Assembly (NCBI GenBank): GCA_005788175.1 | Contig: SXYX01000012.1 | Coordinates: forward strand, 1-64,000 | Source: Acidobacteriota bacterium | GTDB taxonomy: Bacteria > Acidobacteriota > Holophagae > Holophagales > Holophagaceae | DNA length: 64,000 nucleotides | Direction of reading: 5' to 3' | Part shown: piece by piece, positions 25,678 through 34,778 of the stretch | Position numbering within the stretch: position 1 is the stretch's first letter | Layout: every line of letters begins with the position of its first letter | Translations under genes and position numbers: made by a program | The notes under the pieces: generated by a model | What the model saw: only the letters and a program-made list of their open reading frames with translations | What the model was told of the DNA's origin: nothing | Databases searched by the model: none

Positions 25678-27486
25678 ATGGTCATTCGTATACAAACTCA
25701 ACGCGAAAAGTCTTCTATTCTAAGACGAAAGCTTCACGATCTCCCGAGTGAGCCTGGATGCTATCTATATCGTGACCAAGAAAATAACCTTCTCTATATT
25801 GGTAAGGCAAAAAATATAAAAAAGAGAGTGAAAAGTTACTTCACCAATAAAGAGTTAGATGCCAAAACCAGTCGGCTGGTTGCACGTATATGGGATATCG
25901 AGTTTCTTATTTGCTCTAACGAAATAGAAGCTCTTATTTTAGAAAATAATCTAATAAGAAAATACCGTCCACCTTTCAATATCATGCTCAAAGATGATAA
26001 AAGCTATCCGTATATCAAGCTCACGCGAGAACCTTTTCCAAAAGTATTCGTAACGAGGAAAATTCTCAAAGATAAGGCCTATTATTTTGGTCCTTTCTTC
26101 CCATCGAGTACGGCTTACCGAACAGCCGAATTAGTATATCGATTTTTCCAGATTCGAGACTGTGATATTGAAATTGATGGGAAACGGGGTCGTGCTTGCT
26201 TAAAGTATCAACTTCATCGGTGCACAGCGCCCTGTATTGGAAAAGTTGATGAAATAACTTATCAAGAGCAAACAAAGGGGGCAAAACTTTTTCTTGAGGG
26301 CAAAAGCGATGAACTCAAAAAACGACTAGAAGCTGCCATGTGGAAAGCCTCTGAAGTCCATGCTTTCGAACAAGCAGCTCATCATCGTGATGCCCTTAAC
26401 CAATTAGATTCCTGGTTCTCAAAACAAAAAGCTTCTACCTCAGATTTAATCAATACCGATATTTACGGATCGGCTCTACTCGATGATCGAGCCTGTATTC
26501 ATCGGCTGATCATACGTGATGGCAATATCATCGGACGTCATGAATATCTTTTGGATAATACCGAAGTCATGACACCTACCATCTGGGCTGAAGTAATTCA
26601 AGGCGTTTATTCGAAGGAGCCCTGTCCTGATCGATTGATTCTCGAAATGAGCCCCGATCAGGAGGATATTCTTCTTCGCTGGTTGGAAAAAGATAGAAAT
26701 TCAAAACCCAAAATTTTAATCCCTAAAAAAGGGAACAAGGTCGAATTGTTATCGATGGCTCAAGAAAATGCCAAATTAGCTCTCGAAAAAAAATTCGAGC
26801 CCGCACAATTAACTCAAGCTACCCTAGACGGTCTTAAAAAAATGCTCGGATTAGTTCGAATTCCTCATCGCATAGAATGCTTTGATATTAGTCATAGCCA
26901 AGGTCAAGACGTAGTTGCTAGTCTTGTGTCATTTCTTGACGGGAAGCCCGACAAATCAAATTATCGGCGCTTCAAAATGAGTGTGGATAAAAATGACGAC
27001 TTTGGGCAAATGAAAGAGGCAGTTACACGACGATACCGTCGCTTAAAAGAGGACGGATTAGGTTTTCCAGATCTCGTTCTGATCGATGGAGGATTGGGCC
27101 AACTTGGTGCCGCGTTAGAATCCCTTAACCAATTAGGGCTATCGCATCTAGAGTGCGCCGCCATTGCCAAAAAAGAAGAATTGATTTATCGACCTTTCTA
27201 TCCTGCTCCACTTCGGATTCCCAAAACTAGCCCAGTTATTCATCTTTTACAGCGTATTAGAGATGAGGCTCACCGATTTGCTGTGACTTATCATCGCTCA
27301 CTTCGTGCCAAGAGAACTTTCAAAAACGAATTAACGTCAATTAAGGGGATAGGTGATAAAACAGCTAGCAAGCTTTTACTACATTTTGGTTCAGCCAAAA
27401 AAGTTAGGCAAGCATCGCCTCAAGAGATTGAGGTTGTTGTTGGATTTCGCTTGAGCCAAATCATCCATAGTTGGCAAAAAACTTGA
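25678..27486 (+). CDS. uvrC: Excinuclease ABC subunit C
   Basis: UvrC makes both incisions in nucleotide excision repair. The N-terminal GIY-YIG nuclease reads GCYLYRDQENNLLYIGKAKN. A UVR motif region follows near residue 200 (EVHAFEQAAHHRDALNQL). The RNase H-like endonuclease half contains CFDISHSQGQD and VLIDGGLGQLGAA, and two helix-hairpin-helix motifs end the protein (SIKGIGDKTASKLLLHFGS). The track starts at a TTG directly after the upstream stop. The ATG at 25678 gives the usual short lead before LPSEPGCY and is preferred, though neither has a strong Shine-Dalgarno. The length of about 602 residues is normal. Confidence 0.96.
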   Translation: MVIRIQTQREKSSILRRKLHDLPSEPGCYLYRDQENNLLYIGKAKNIKKRVKSYFTNKELDAKTSRLVARIWDIEFLICSNEIEALILENNLIRKYRPPFNIMLKDDKSYPYIKLTREPFPKVFVTRKILKDKAYYFGPFFPSSTAYRTAELVYRFFQIRDCDIEIDGKRGRACLKYQLHRCTAPCIGKVDEITYQEQTKGAKLFLEGKSDELKKRLEAAMWKASEVHAFEQAAHHRDALNQLDSWFSKQKASTSDLINTDIYGSALLDDRACIHRLIIRDGNIIGRHEYLLDNTEVMTPTIWAEVIQGVYSKEPCPDRLILEMSPDQEDILLRWLEKDRNSKPKILIPKKGNKVELLSMAQENAKLALEKKFEPAQLTQATLDGLKKMLGLVRIPHRIECFDISHSQGQDVVASLVSFLDGKPDKSNYRRFKMSVDKNDDFGQMKEAVTRRYRRLKEDGLGFPDLVLIDGGLGQLGAALESLNQLGLSHLECAAIAKKEELIYRPFYPAPLRIPKTSPVIHLLQRIRDEAHRFAVTYHRSLRAKRTFKNELTSIKGIGDKTASKLLLHFGSAKKVRQASPQEIEVVVGFRLSQIIHSWQKT

Positions 27487-27492
27487 GTTCTC

Positions 27493-27945
27493 TTATACCT
27501 CGTTATCGGGCAGCCACTGCGAAAGTCTTGGCACAAAGAGGAAGAAACAGATAGGACTTAACATTATAAATGTACCTACATGGCGAGAGACACTCCATCC
27601 TGCCAAAAGCCAGTAAATTAATCCATACCAAGTTGTCATTTGTATCACCAGAACATAGATAAGTGATTCGCGAAAGACAATGTGGGGTTTGAGGTGTTCT
27701 GGCTGATTTTTAAAATTGGTAAGTACTTTACTAGATCGATACACTACGAAAAAAGTACCAATTAGAGTGAGACCAGTGAGGGTATAACTAAATTCTTTTA
27801 TGAGAGTCCCCGAAATCAAATTTCCCGGAACAACCTTCTGGTTCATAATCAATAACATCAATATCAGGGGCCAAGCCACACAAACTATGAGTCCCAGCAT
27901 CCGGGCGATACGAAATCGGGATATTAAATCTGGTTGCGCGCTCAT
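27493..27945 (-). CDS. Hypothetical four-helix membrane protein
   Basis: I do not recognise this 150-residue protein. It has four clear hydrophobic segments: LGLIVCVAWPLILMLLI, a segment around YTLTGLTLIGTFFVVY, one around LIYVLVIQMTTWYGLIYWL and a final FIMLSPICFFLFV. Short basic loops and a small charged tail (DNEV) complete it. No catalytic or cofactor motif is visible. It is convergent with uvrC across 6 bp and divergent from the lipoprotein gene across 39 bp, so it is a single-gene transcript. Confidence 0.65.
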   Translation of the reverse strand: MSAQPDLISRFRIARMLGLIVCVAWPLILMLLIMNQKVVPGNLISGTLIKEFSYTLTGLTLIGTFFVVYRSSKVLTNFKNQPEHLKPHIVFRESLIYVLVIQMTTWYGLIYWLLAGWSVSRHVGTFIMLSPICFFLFVPRLSQWLPDNEV

Positions 27946-27984
27946 TGATCTTTCTTGAGGTCTTGAATGTTAATATTTTGACAT

Positions 27985-29076
27985 ATGAACCTTGGTATAC
28001 CCCATAGAATCCTTACCCTCATATCTATTTGTTTCATCGGATGTATACGCGAAGAGATTCCTTCGGCACAAACTCGTCAAACATCACTCTATCTTTTTGA
28101 TAGTACTTCAAATCAGATTCTCGCCTATAACGACCTTGACTCACTTTACAATGCGTCAATCATACCCATAGCCACGAAAATTCTAAGTAATAGTAACCTA
28201 TCGCAGGTAACCAATTTAGCTTGGGGTGGTATGACATTGGATACTCAAGCTGATCAACTCTACTTGATTTCTGAATCAGGAACCATTACGCGGATCAATC
28301 GGATCAGAGAGCAGACAGGTTTGATCAATTCGACTGATCTCACGATATTTACTCTAGACTCAGGTCAACGACTTTTTAATTCGAAATTCTCTCAAGCCTC
28401 AATCGATCCTGTTACGCACACACTCTATGTTGCTGAGAATGGTGAAAATCTATGTCGCATCTGGGTTATTCCTAACGCTGGAACTCGTTTACAAAATGAA
28501 ACGATCACTTTAAATGCCCTGCAGGTCTCAAATGATTCGGGAGGGCGTTCTATAGTTGCAAATAATGGAACAATTTATGCCTATGCTGATGGCGGTTCAA
28601 GTGTTTTGATTGGAACGGATTTAGTAATTGGACCACGCCTAAGAAAAGGATCGTCATCAGGTTTTCAAAATGTAAATCAACTCATTGGATCTTCGACACA
28701 ACTAGGAACCTATGGATCCTTAGCTTTAGATACTGCAAACAATATTATTTTTGTAGGTCTACACTTACAGGATGGAAATCGAAGTATTAACCAATCGCCT
28801 GTCCTTGCTTTTGATTCAGGTATCTTTGGCTTAGGTTACAACCAACCCCCCAAATTCACACTAGGCGACTCGTCTTTGCAAAGGCAACTTCGTGTACTGG
28901 CACACGGTGGCAATAAGGCATGGTTAATTGCTCTAGTAGGTTCGGGTTCCATTGGGAACAACACCATCACAATCTGGATGGCGCCTCAATCCGGAAGCGT
29001 ACATAAAACTTTAGTGATCCCGGGGACTCCTTCAAGAATTTTCAAAGGCCTTGCACTAGATGGGAATGCAAATTAG
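27985..29076 (+). CDS. Hypothetical lipoprotein, possibly beta-propeller
   Basis: A 363-residue exported protein. The N-terminus has a hydrophobic core and a lipobox-like CFIGC near residue 20, pointing to lipid anchoring. The mature part is repetitive in character, with strands such as QLYLISESGTITRI, TLYVAENGENLCRIWVI, GTIYAYADGG and NIIFVGLHLQDGN spaced at roughly blade-sized intervals. This is what a beta-propeller of the NHL/SMP-30 kind would look like. No cysteine ligands or catalytic residues stand out. The function is unknown, and a fold prediction would settle the propeller suggestion. Confidence 0.6.
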   Translation: MNLGIPHRILTLISICFIGCIREEIPSAQTRQTSLYLFDSTSNQILAYNDLDSLYNASIIPIATKILSNSNLSQVTNLAWGGMTLDTQADQLYLISESGTITRINRIREQTGLINSTDLTIFTLDSGQRLFNSKFSQASIDPVTHTLYVAENGENLCRIWVIPNAGTRLQNETITLNALQVSNDSGGRSIVANNGTIYAYADGGSSVLIGTDLVIGPRLRKGSSSGFQNVNQLIGSSTQLGTYGSLALDTANNIIFVGLHLQDGNRSINQSPVLAFDSGIFGLGYNQPPKFTLGDSSLQRQLRVLAHGGNKAWLIALVGSGSIGNNTITIWMAPQSGSVHKTLVIPGTPSRIFKGLALDGNAN

Positions 29077-29154
29077 GCAACATAAAGACTGATCATTGGC
29101 CAATGTTATCCTAAGAAGTACGACAGAAGTTGTTCCTAGAATTGGAGATACCTA

Positions 29155-31413
29155 TTGGCTAGACGACAAGAAGCTTTGGACTATCATTCCGAAGGCCGAA
29201 AAGGGAAAATAGAGGTCGTTCCTTCAAAACCGACAAGTACGGCTCGTGATTTAAGCTTGGCTTACTCTCCGGGGGTCGCCGAACCCTGTCTAGAGATTGC
29301 ACAAAATCCAGACGATGCTTATAAATATACTGCTAAGGGTAATTTAGTAGGCGTAATTAGCAATGGTACAGCTGTCCTTGGCCTTGGTAATATTGGCGCC
29401 CTTGCAAGTAAGCCCGTCATGGAGGGCAAAGGTGTTCTTTTCAAACGGTTCGCTGATATTGATGTTTTTGATATTGAAATCAATGAAGAAGACCCTGAGA
29501 AATTTGTTCAAATCATAAAATCCTTAGAGCCTACGTTTGGTGGTATTAATCTCGAAGATCTCAAAGCTCCAGAATGTTTTGAGATTGAAGAGAAACTTCG
29601 TAAGATTATGAATATTCCAATCATGCATGATGATCAACACGGTACCGCTATCATTTCTACGGCTGCCTTATTCAATGCTCTCGAAATAGCTAAAAAAGAT
29701 ATTTCAAAGATCAAGATAGTTTTTAGTGGAGCAGGAGCTAGTGCTATTGCCTGCGCTAACATGATGATTTCGACGGGTGTCCGACTAGAAAACTTATGGC
29801 TTTGCGATACCAATGGGTTAGTTCATACAGAACGCAAGGAAGGAATGAACCCATACAAGACAAGATTTGCGAAGGAATCAAATTTTAGAACCTTATCAGA
29901 TGTCCTTAATGGTGCAGATGTCTTTGTAGGCTGTAGCGCAAAGGGTGTATTAACAGTTGAGATGGTAAAGTCGATGGCGCCTAATCCGATTGTCTTCGCT
30001 TTAGCCAACCCCGACCCAGAAATCGATTATCCTATCGCTAAAGCAGCGAGACCAGATCTTATTATGGCTACAGGTCGAAGTGATTATCCAAATCAAGTAA
30101 ATAATGTCCTTGGCTTTCCATTTATTTTCAGAGGGGCTTTGGATGTCCATGCTAAAGAAATTAATGAAGAAATGAAACTTGCAGCTTCAAAAGCTTTAGC
30201 AGCATTAGCGCGAGAAGATGTGCCTGATTCAGTGAGTCGAGCATATGGAGGTCAAAAGTTTTCTTTTGGCCGTGAATATATTATCCCAAAGCCCTTCGAT
30301 AGTCGGGTTCTTTTATGGGTAGCCCCCGCCGTAGCAAAAGCTGCCATGGATTCAGGGGTAGCACGAAATCCTATTAAAGATTTTGACCGCTATCGTGAGC
30401 ACCTTGAAGATCTACAAGGACGCAGTAAGGATCTAATCCGATCTGTCATAAACCGAGCCAAACTAGATCCCAAGCGAATTATATTCCCCGAGGGAGACCA
30501 TCCTTTGATTCTTCAAGCCTGTGAAACTTTGATTGAAGAAGGTATATGTCATCCCATTCTTATTGGATCTCAAGAGAAGATTGAAAGTAATATTTCTGAA
30601 CTAGGATTAAAATTACCGGGAGTCAAAATTATTGATCCTGAGCATACAGATTTAAAGCATGCTGCTACGGAACTCTATCTGGAATTGAGAAAACACAAAG
30701 GAATAGGCTGGGAAGAGGCTAAGCGGCAAGTTACCCGTCCAGTTGTTTTAGGATCTCTTTTGTGTCGAATGAATCACGCCGAAGGATTACTATCTGGTCT
30801 TACTACCACTTACATCCAAACTATTAAACCCTGCCTTGAAGTTATTGGAGTTCGGGAGGGTGTCCGTAGAGTCGCTGGGGTGTACATCACAATCATGAAA
30901 GATCGTGTTTTATTCCTTGCGGATACCACTATGACCATTCAACCCACCGCCGATGAACTAAGCGAAACGGCTATTATGACCGCTGATCTTGCGCTGACTA
31001 GATTTGGCATAGAGCCTAAAGTCGCTTTGCTCTCATATTCTAATTTTGGTACCGTCAATCATCCTGATATTGAAATTATTCGAGATGCAGTCAAGAAAAT
31101 TCATGAAAAGCGACCCGATATCCTGTGCGACGGGGAAGTCCAAGCAGATACGGCTCTCTCTAAACGGATCTTATCGGAAAAATTTCCTTGGTCAGCACTC
31201 CAGGGAGGCGCTAATGTTCTCATTTTCCCCAATCTTGCTAGCGCCAATATCAGTTACAAGCTGATCCAACGATTAGCTAAGGCAGAAATTATGGGTCCCA
31301 TCACCTGTGGTATGAGTACTCCCGTAAATATCCTCCAGCAAGAATCATCACTGAATGATGTCATACATATGGCAGCGATTACTGTTGTCGAAGCACAAGA
31401 TGCTGGACGCTAA
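29155..31413 (+). CDS. maeB: NADP-dependent malic enzyme with phosphotransacetylase-like domain
   Basis: MaeB-type malic enzyme converts malate to pyruvate and CO2, giving NADPH. The first 415 residues hold the malic enzyme core, with [25 protein letters not shown] and [15 protein letters not shown] for NAD(P) binding. Residues from about 430 are a phosphotransacetylase-like domain ([14 protein letters not shown], later [13 protein letters not shown] and [11 protein letters not shown]). In characterised homologues this domain is regulatory, binding acetyl-CoA. The length of 752 residues is standard. The start is a TTG with GGAGA 6 bp upstream. A pteridine reductase-like SDR gene follows after 3 bp. 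Confidence 0.95.
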   Translation: MARRQEALDYHSEGRKGKIEVVPSKPTSTARDLSLAYSPGVAEPCLEIAQNPDDAYKYTAKGNLVGVISNGTAVLGLGNIGALASKPVMEGKGVLFKRFADIDVFDIEINEEDPEKFVQIIKSLEPTFGGINLEDLKAPECFEIEEKLRKIMNIPIMHDDQHGTAIISTAALFNALEIAKKDISKIKIVFSGAGASAIACANMMISTGVRLENLWLCDTNGLVHTERKEGMNPYKTRFAKESNFRTLSDVLNGADVFVGCSAKGVLTVEMVKSMAPNPIVFALANPDPEIDYPIAKAARPDLIMATGRSDYPNQVNNVLGFPFIFRGALDVHAKEINEEMKLAASKALAALAREDVPDSVSRAYGGQKFSFGREYIIPKPFDSRVLLWVAPAVAKAAMDSGVARNPIKDFDRYREHLEDLQGRSKDLIRSVINRAKLDPKRIIFPEGDHPLILQACETLIEEGICHPILIGSQEKIESNISELGLKLPGVKIIDPEHTDLKHAATELYLELRKHKGIGWEEAKRQVTRPVVLGSLLCRMNHAEGLLSGLTTTYIQTIKPCLEVIGVREGVRRVAGVYITIMKDRVLFLADTTMTIQPTADELSETAIMTADLALTRFGIEPKVALLSYSNFGTVNHPDIEIIRDAVKKIHEKRPDILCDGEVQADTALSKRILSEKFPWSALQGGANVLIFPNLASANISYKLIQRLAKAEIMGPITCGMSTPVNILQQESSLNDVIHMAAITVVEAQDAGR

Positions 31414-31416
31414 AGT

Positions 31417-32055
31417 ATGCTGTCACATAATAAACCGCTCTGGCTGATCATCGGCGGGCGCATGCGTCTTGGTAGATGGATTGCAGAAGACCTCAGTCGA
31501 GATCACGAACTTATATTGACTAGTTCAAAATCTTGGGAGGAGGAATCTTGGCATCATAAGATACCTTCGATACAACACGCCCTACGTTGGGATGCTTGCT
31601 CTGCAGATATTTATTCGAGAATCACATCTGATCTGAATATGATTTTGGGAGCCTGCCATAAACTAAATGGTGTAGCCTTTTTATCTAGCACATTTGAAGA
31701 ACAAATTATAGGTACTTGGAATGCTGAAGCTATAGAGCGGACATTCAAGACTAATCTAATTTTTCCTATGCTGTGTTCACAGGCTCTTTTACCTCACCTA
31801 CACCCGAACGCCTCTCTTCATTATTTTTTAGATTATGCGATCAAAAGTCCATTTAAAAAACGTCTGCCGTACTCTGCCGCAAAAGCAGGGCTAGCAAATT
31901 TCATCGAGGGACTAAATCTCCACCTCAATGAAGGGCAATCTGCGCATGGACACATACTGGGGACTATTATCAAAGAAGGCGAGCATCAACCCGCTATTCT
32001 TCATACTCCTCCGCACCCTTTCTCTGCTTTGATCAAGACCATAAGAGATAAGTAA
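31417..32055 (+). CDS. SDR-family protein, FolM/pteridine reductase-like
   Basis: A short SDR of 212 residues. The cofactor loop reads IIGGRMRLGRWIAEDL, the RLG pattern of pteridine reductases. The active site reads FLDYAIKSPFKKRLPYSAAK, with aspartate where most SDRs have serine. The same Asp plus Tyr-x3-Lys arrangement occurs in E. coli FolM and trypanosomatid PTR1. This suggests reduction of dihydromonapterin or another pterin, by family analogy only. The C-terminus is short (homologues about 240 residues), with the last strand minimal. It starts 3 bp after maeB, so it is likely in the same transcript. Confidence 0.7.
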   Translation: MLSHNKPLWLIIGGRMRLGRWIAEDLSRDHELILTSSKSWEEESWHHKIPSIQHALRWDACSADIYSRITSDLNMILGACHKLNGVAFLSSTFEEQIIGTWNAEAIERTFKTNLIFPMLCSQALLPHLHPNASLHYFLDYAIKSPFKKRLPYSAAKAGLANFIEGLNLHLNEGQSAHGHILGTIIKEGEHQPAILHTPPHPFSALIKTIRDK

Positions 32056-32071
32056 AGGACCAGCAACGAAC

Positions 32072-32179
32072 TTAAAATTTCTTGAGTAAATCTTTAAGTA
32101 TCAAAAATAAAAAAACTATAACTCCTACCGTTAACTCGGGGGCATATTTTTGTTTCATATATCCTAAACGAGATTCCAT
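32072..32179 (-). CDS. Small single-pass membrane protein candidate (35 aa), absent from ORF track
   Basis: A 35-codon frame too short for the track. It opens MESRLGYMKQKYAPE, continues LTVGVIVFLFLIL as a single hydrophobic span and ends KDLLKKF before TAA. GGAG is placed 6 bp before the ATG. A TATAAT lies on the same strand about 40 bp upstream of the start codon, though without a good -35. The charge pattern (basic before and after the helix) is that of a real small membrane protein. It lies in the only sizeable gap of this region, convergent with the FolM-like gene. The function is unknown. Confidence 0.5.
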   Translation of the reverse strand: MESRLGYMKQKYAPELTVGVIVFLFLILKDLLKKF

Positions 32180-32343
32180 GCGTTGCTCCTATAGTCCTCA
32201 GAATTCCCTAGTGGAATTATACATGATTTTTAATACTCTGCTGTCGACATAATAGATCTCTATTGGCCTATGAGTTAACCCCCGAAAGGCCGGTTGTATC
32301 GAGAATTGTGGCAGTCTATAGAAGGCTTCTTAGGGTTATAGGT

Positions 32344-33012
32344 ATGAAATTTAAGGTTAACGAAATCTTCACGAGTATCCAAGGCGAAGGAACTCGAGCA
32401 GGTCGTGTCTGTTGTTTTATCAGACTCACAGGATGCCCACTTCGTTGTGTGTACTGTGATACCGAATACGCTTTTTACAATGGTCAAATGAAAGATTTAA
32501 AAGAAATTTTAGATGAAGTGATCAAACAGGTTGGAACCCCAAGACCTGAGATAAATGCTCCCTTTGTGGAACTCACGGGAGGAGAACCCTTAGCTCATCC
32601 TCATGCACCTGATCTTTTACGCCATCTTCTAACCCTTCAATACGAAGTAGCGATCGAGACTGCTGGAAGTCACGATCTTTCTTCCGTACCCTCAGAGATT
32701 ATTAAAATTGTTGATCGTAAAACACCAGGAAGTGGAGAGGTGGATCAGTGGTTAGAAACAAATCTTAAATACCTCGTGCCCGGTCAGGATGAACTAAAGT
32801 TTGTTTTGGTCAATGAGTCCGATTATGAATGGTCGAAAAAATGGTGCCTAAAGCGTTCAATTTTCGACCAGCATACCGTCCTTTTCTCCCCGGCCTGGGG
32901 CTCCTTGAATCCTCAGTGGCTTGCAGAAAAGATTATTCAAGATCAACTGCCCGTTCGCTTCCAAACCCAGCTCCATAAAGTGATCTGGGGCGCTGACCGA
33001 ACAGGCGTTTAA
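32344..33012 (+). CDS. queE: 7-carboxy-7-deazaguanine synthase
   Basis: QueE is the radical SAM enzyme that contracts 6-carboxytetrahydropterin to 7-carboxy-7-deazaguanine in queuosine precursor synthesis. The cluster motif is CPLRCVYCDTEYAF, with C-x3-C-x2-C spacing. FTSIQGEGTRAGRVCCFIRLTGC before it and FVELTGGEPLAHP after it are typical. The ORF track begins at 32263, adding 27 residues not seen in the family. The ATG at 32344 opens MKFKVNEIFTSIQGEG and is the likely start (222 residues). The final bases TTAA are shared with the stop of convergent lipA. queG, acting later in the same pathway, lies at 5.6 kb. Confidence 0.93.
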   Translation: MKFKVNEIFTSIQGEGTRAGRVCCFIRLTGCPLRCVYCDTEYAFYNGQMKDLKEILDEVIKQVGTPRPEINAPFVELTGGEPLAHPHAPDLLRHLLTLQYEVAIETAGSHDLSSVPSEIIKIVDRKTPGSGEVDQWLETNLKYLVPGQDELKFVLVNESDYEWSKKWCLKRSIFDQHTVLFSPAWGSLNPQWLAEKIIQDQLPVRFQTQLHKVIWGADRTGV

Positions 33013-33902
33013 AGTCTAGGTGATTCGAAACTCTCCTTGGCATGGTAACTACTTCTAACCAAGGGGCCCGCCTCAACTTTAGCAAAGCCCATAGATTCTC
33101 CCTGTTGTCGATACATATCAAATTCACTTGGTTCAACATAGCGCTCTAAGGGAAGATGATTAGGCGTTGGAGGAAGGTATTGTCCGAGCGTAATAATATC
33201 GACTTTAGCTCTTGACCAATCTTTCATAAGATCCAAAATTTGGTCTGGTGTTTCCCCGAGACCCAGCATAATCCCACTTTTGGTTTTCATGGATAAGTTC
33301 TTATGTAGACGATATTCATGGGCTCGTCTTAGCAATTCCATAGACTGCCGATAATCTCCATCGGGTCTCACTCTTTTATACAAACCAGGTGTAGTTTCAA
33401 CATTATGATTAAGCACATTGGGATGCGCCTCAAGTACGGTTTCTAAAGAACTTAAGGATCCCTTAAAATCGGGAATCAGTACCTCAATACCACATAATGG
33501 ATTAAGGATTCTGATCCACTCAATAGTCTGCTGAAAATGGCGTGCTCCCCCGTCAGATAAATCATCACGATTGACACTCGTCACGACAGCGAACTTGAGC
33601 TGCAAGGCCGCAACAGCCTCGGCCAATCGCTGTGGTTCATTTGGATCTAAGGCCCCTGGTTGGCCTTTGCCTACTGAACAAAAACTACAATGCCTAGTAC
33701 ATACATCACCCATCAACATAAAAGTTGCAGTGCGGTGCACGCCCCAGCATTCATTCAAGTTGGGACAACGAGCTTCTTCGCAAACGGTCACTAGATCTTT
33801 TGAGCGTATTAGATCCATCACTTCATTAACAACATCTGGTGCAGGAACCTTGATTTTTAACCAGTCTGGTCGAGGACCAGGTAATACAGCGGGTCGAGTC
33901 AA
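33009..33902 (-). CDS. lipA: Lipoyl synthase
   Basis: LipA inserts two sulfurs into octanoyl groups on lipoyl domains using two [4Fe-4S] clusters. The auxiliary cluster cysteines are in CEEARCPNLNECW and the radical SAM cluster in CTRHCSFCSVGKG. The C-terminal LVRSSYHA holds the conserved RSSYxA serine ligand. The length of 297 residues is normal. The start is a TTG at 33902, with AGGGAGA just upstream; no in-frame ATG is near. It diverges from scpA across 76 bp. No lipB or 2-oxoacid dehydrogenase gene is in the window. Confidence 0.96.
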   Translation of the reverse strand: MTRPAVLPGPRPDWLKIKVPAPDVVNEVMDLIRSKDLVTVCEEARCPNLNECWGVHRTATFMLMGDVCTRHCSFCSVGKGQPGALDPNEPQRLAEAVAALQLKFAVVTSVNRDDLSDGGARHFQQTIEWIRILNPLCGIEVLIPDFKGSLSSLETVLEAHPNVLNHNVETTPGLYKRVRPDGDYRQSMELLRRAHEYRLHKNLSMKTKSGIMLGLGETPDQILDLMKDWSRAKVDIITLGQYLPPTPNHLPLERYVEPSEFDMYRQQGESMGFAKVEAGPLVRSSYHAKESFESPRL

Positions 33903-33978
33903 GCATTCTCCCTTAAATCAATACCTGAGATGATTCATTCTAGCCTTAGAAAGCGAGGGGCTGCGTTAGAATATCTTC

Positions 33979-34776
33979 ATGGCAGAATTTCTAAATAATC
34001 CTTCGCATTCTCAAACCGATAATTATCCAGAAAAAGTTTCATTCAAAATACCTGATGGTTTTGAAAGTCGCTTTACGGAGCTTGATTCTATTAGGGTTCA
34101 GGGGTTCGAGGGCCCTTTGGATCTTTTACTCTTCCTTATTAAGGATCAAAAACTCAATATTCTCGATTTGCCTATGGCCCAAATTACCCAGCAGTATATG
34201 CAATATTTAAGGCTGATGGAGGAATTAAATCTTGATATTGCTGCTGAATATATCGCAATGGCTGCGCATCTTATTCAAATAAAGTCGAAATTGATGTTGC
34301 CCCCACTACCTGGCGAAGAAGATGTAGATCCTCGAAAGAAACTGATTCAGAAACTTCTGGAATACCAACAAGTCAAAGAAGCAATAGGGTATTTACACAC
34401 ACTCAAAACAAATTGGGATACCACACCCATGATCCCTCAAGCTGATCTCCAGGAATTTGCACATGTAGAGGAAGAACCCATTAAGGCGACCACGTTTGAT
34501 ATTCTCGCAAGTTATCGCGGTGCACTCAGCCGATTAATTCCCCCGCCTCCTGTCGAGATCCAAACACAACCTAAAACAGTTGAAGAAAGAATTGGAGAAG
34601 TACTCGACTTACTGCAAGATGGGAGCTGGAAAACACTGATGGGGCTATTTTTTGATGTAGCGACTCGGGAAGAAATCGTTTTAACCTTCGTTGCAGTTCT
34701 TGAATTATCTAGAACCAATAAAATTGCCATTGTTCAGAGCGAGCCTTTTGGTGAAATTAGAGTGAAAGCCGCATAA
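33979..34776 (+). CDS. scpA: Segregation and condensation protein A
   Basis: ScpA is the kleisin that bridges the SMC ATPase heads with ScpB in chromosome condensation. The family opening is FEGPLDLLLFLIKDQKLNILDLPMAQITQQYM near residue 40. AAEYIAMAAHLIQIKSKLMLPP follows, and the C-terminal winged-helix part has TFVAVLELSRTNKIAIVQSEPFGEI. The length of 265 residues is normal. scpB usually follows scpA but here ribB begins 2 bp after the stop, so scpB must be elsewhere. Confidence 0.94.
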   Translation: MAEFLNNPSHSQTDNYPEKVSFKIPDGFESRFTELDSIRVQGFEGPLDLLLFLIKDQKLNILDLPMAQITQQYMQYLRLMEELNLDIAAEYIAMAAHLIQIKSKLMLPPLPGEEDVDPRKKLIQKLLEYQQVKEAIGYLHTLKTNWDTTPMIPQADLQEFAHVEEEPIKATTFDILASYRGALSRLIPPPPVEIQTQPKTVEERIGEVLDLLQDGSWKTLMGLFFDVATREEIVLTFVAVLELSRTNKIAIVQSEPFGEIRVKAA

Positions 34777-34778
34777 AT

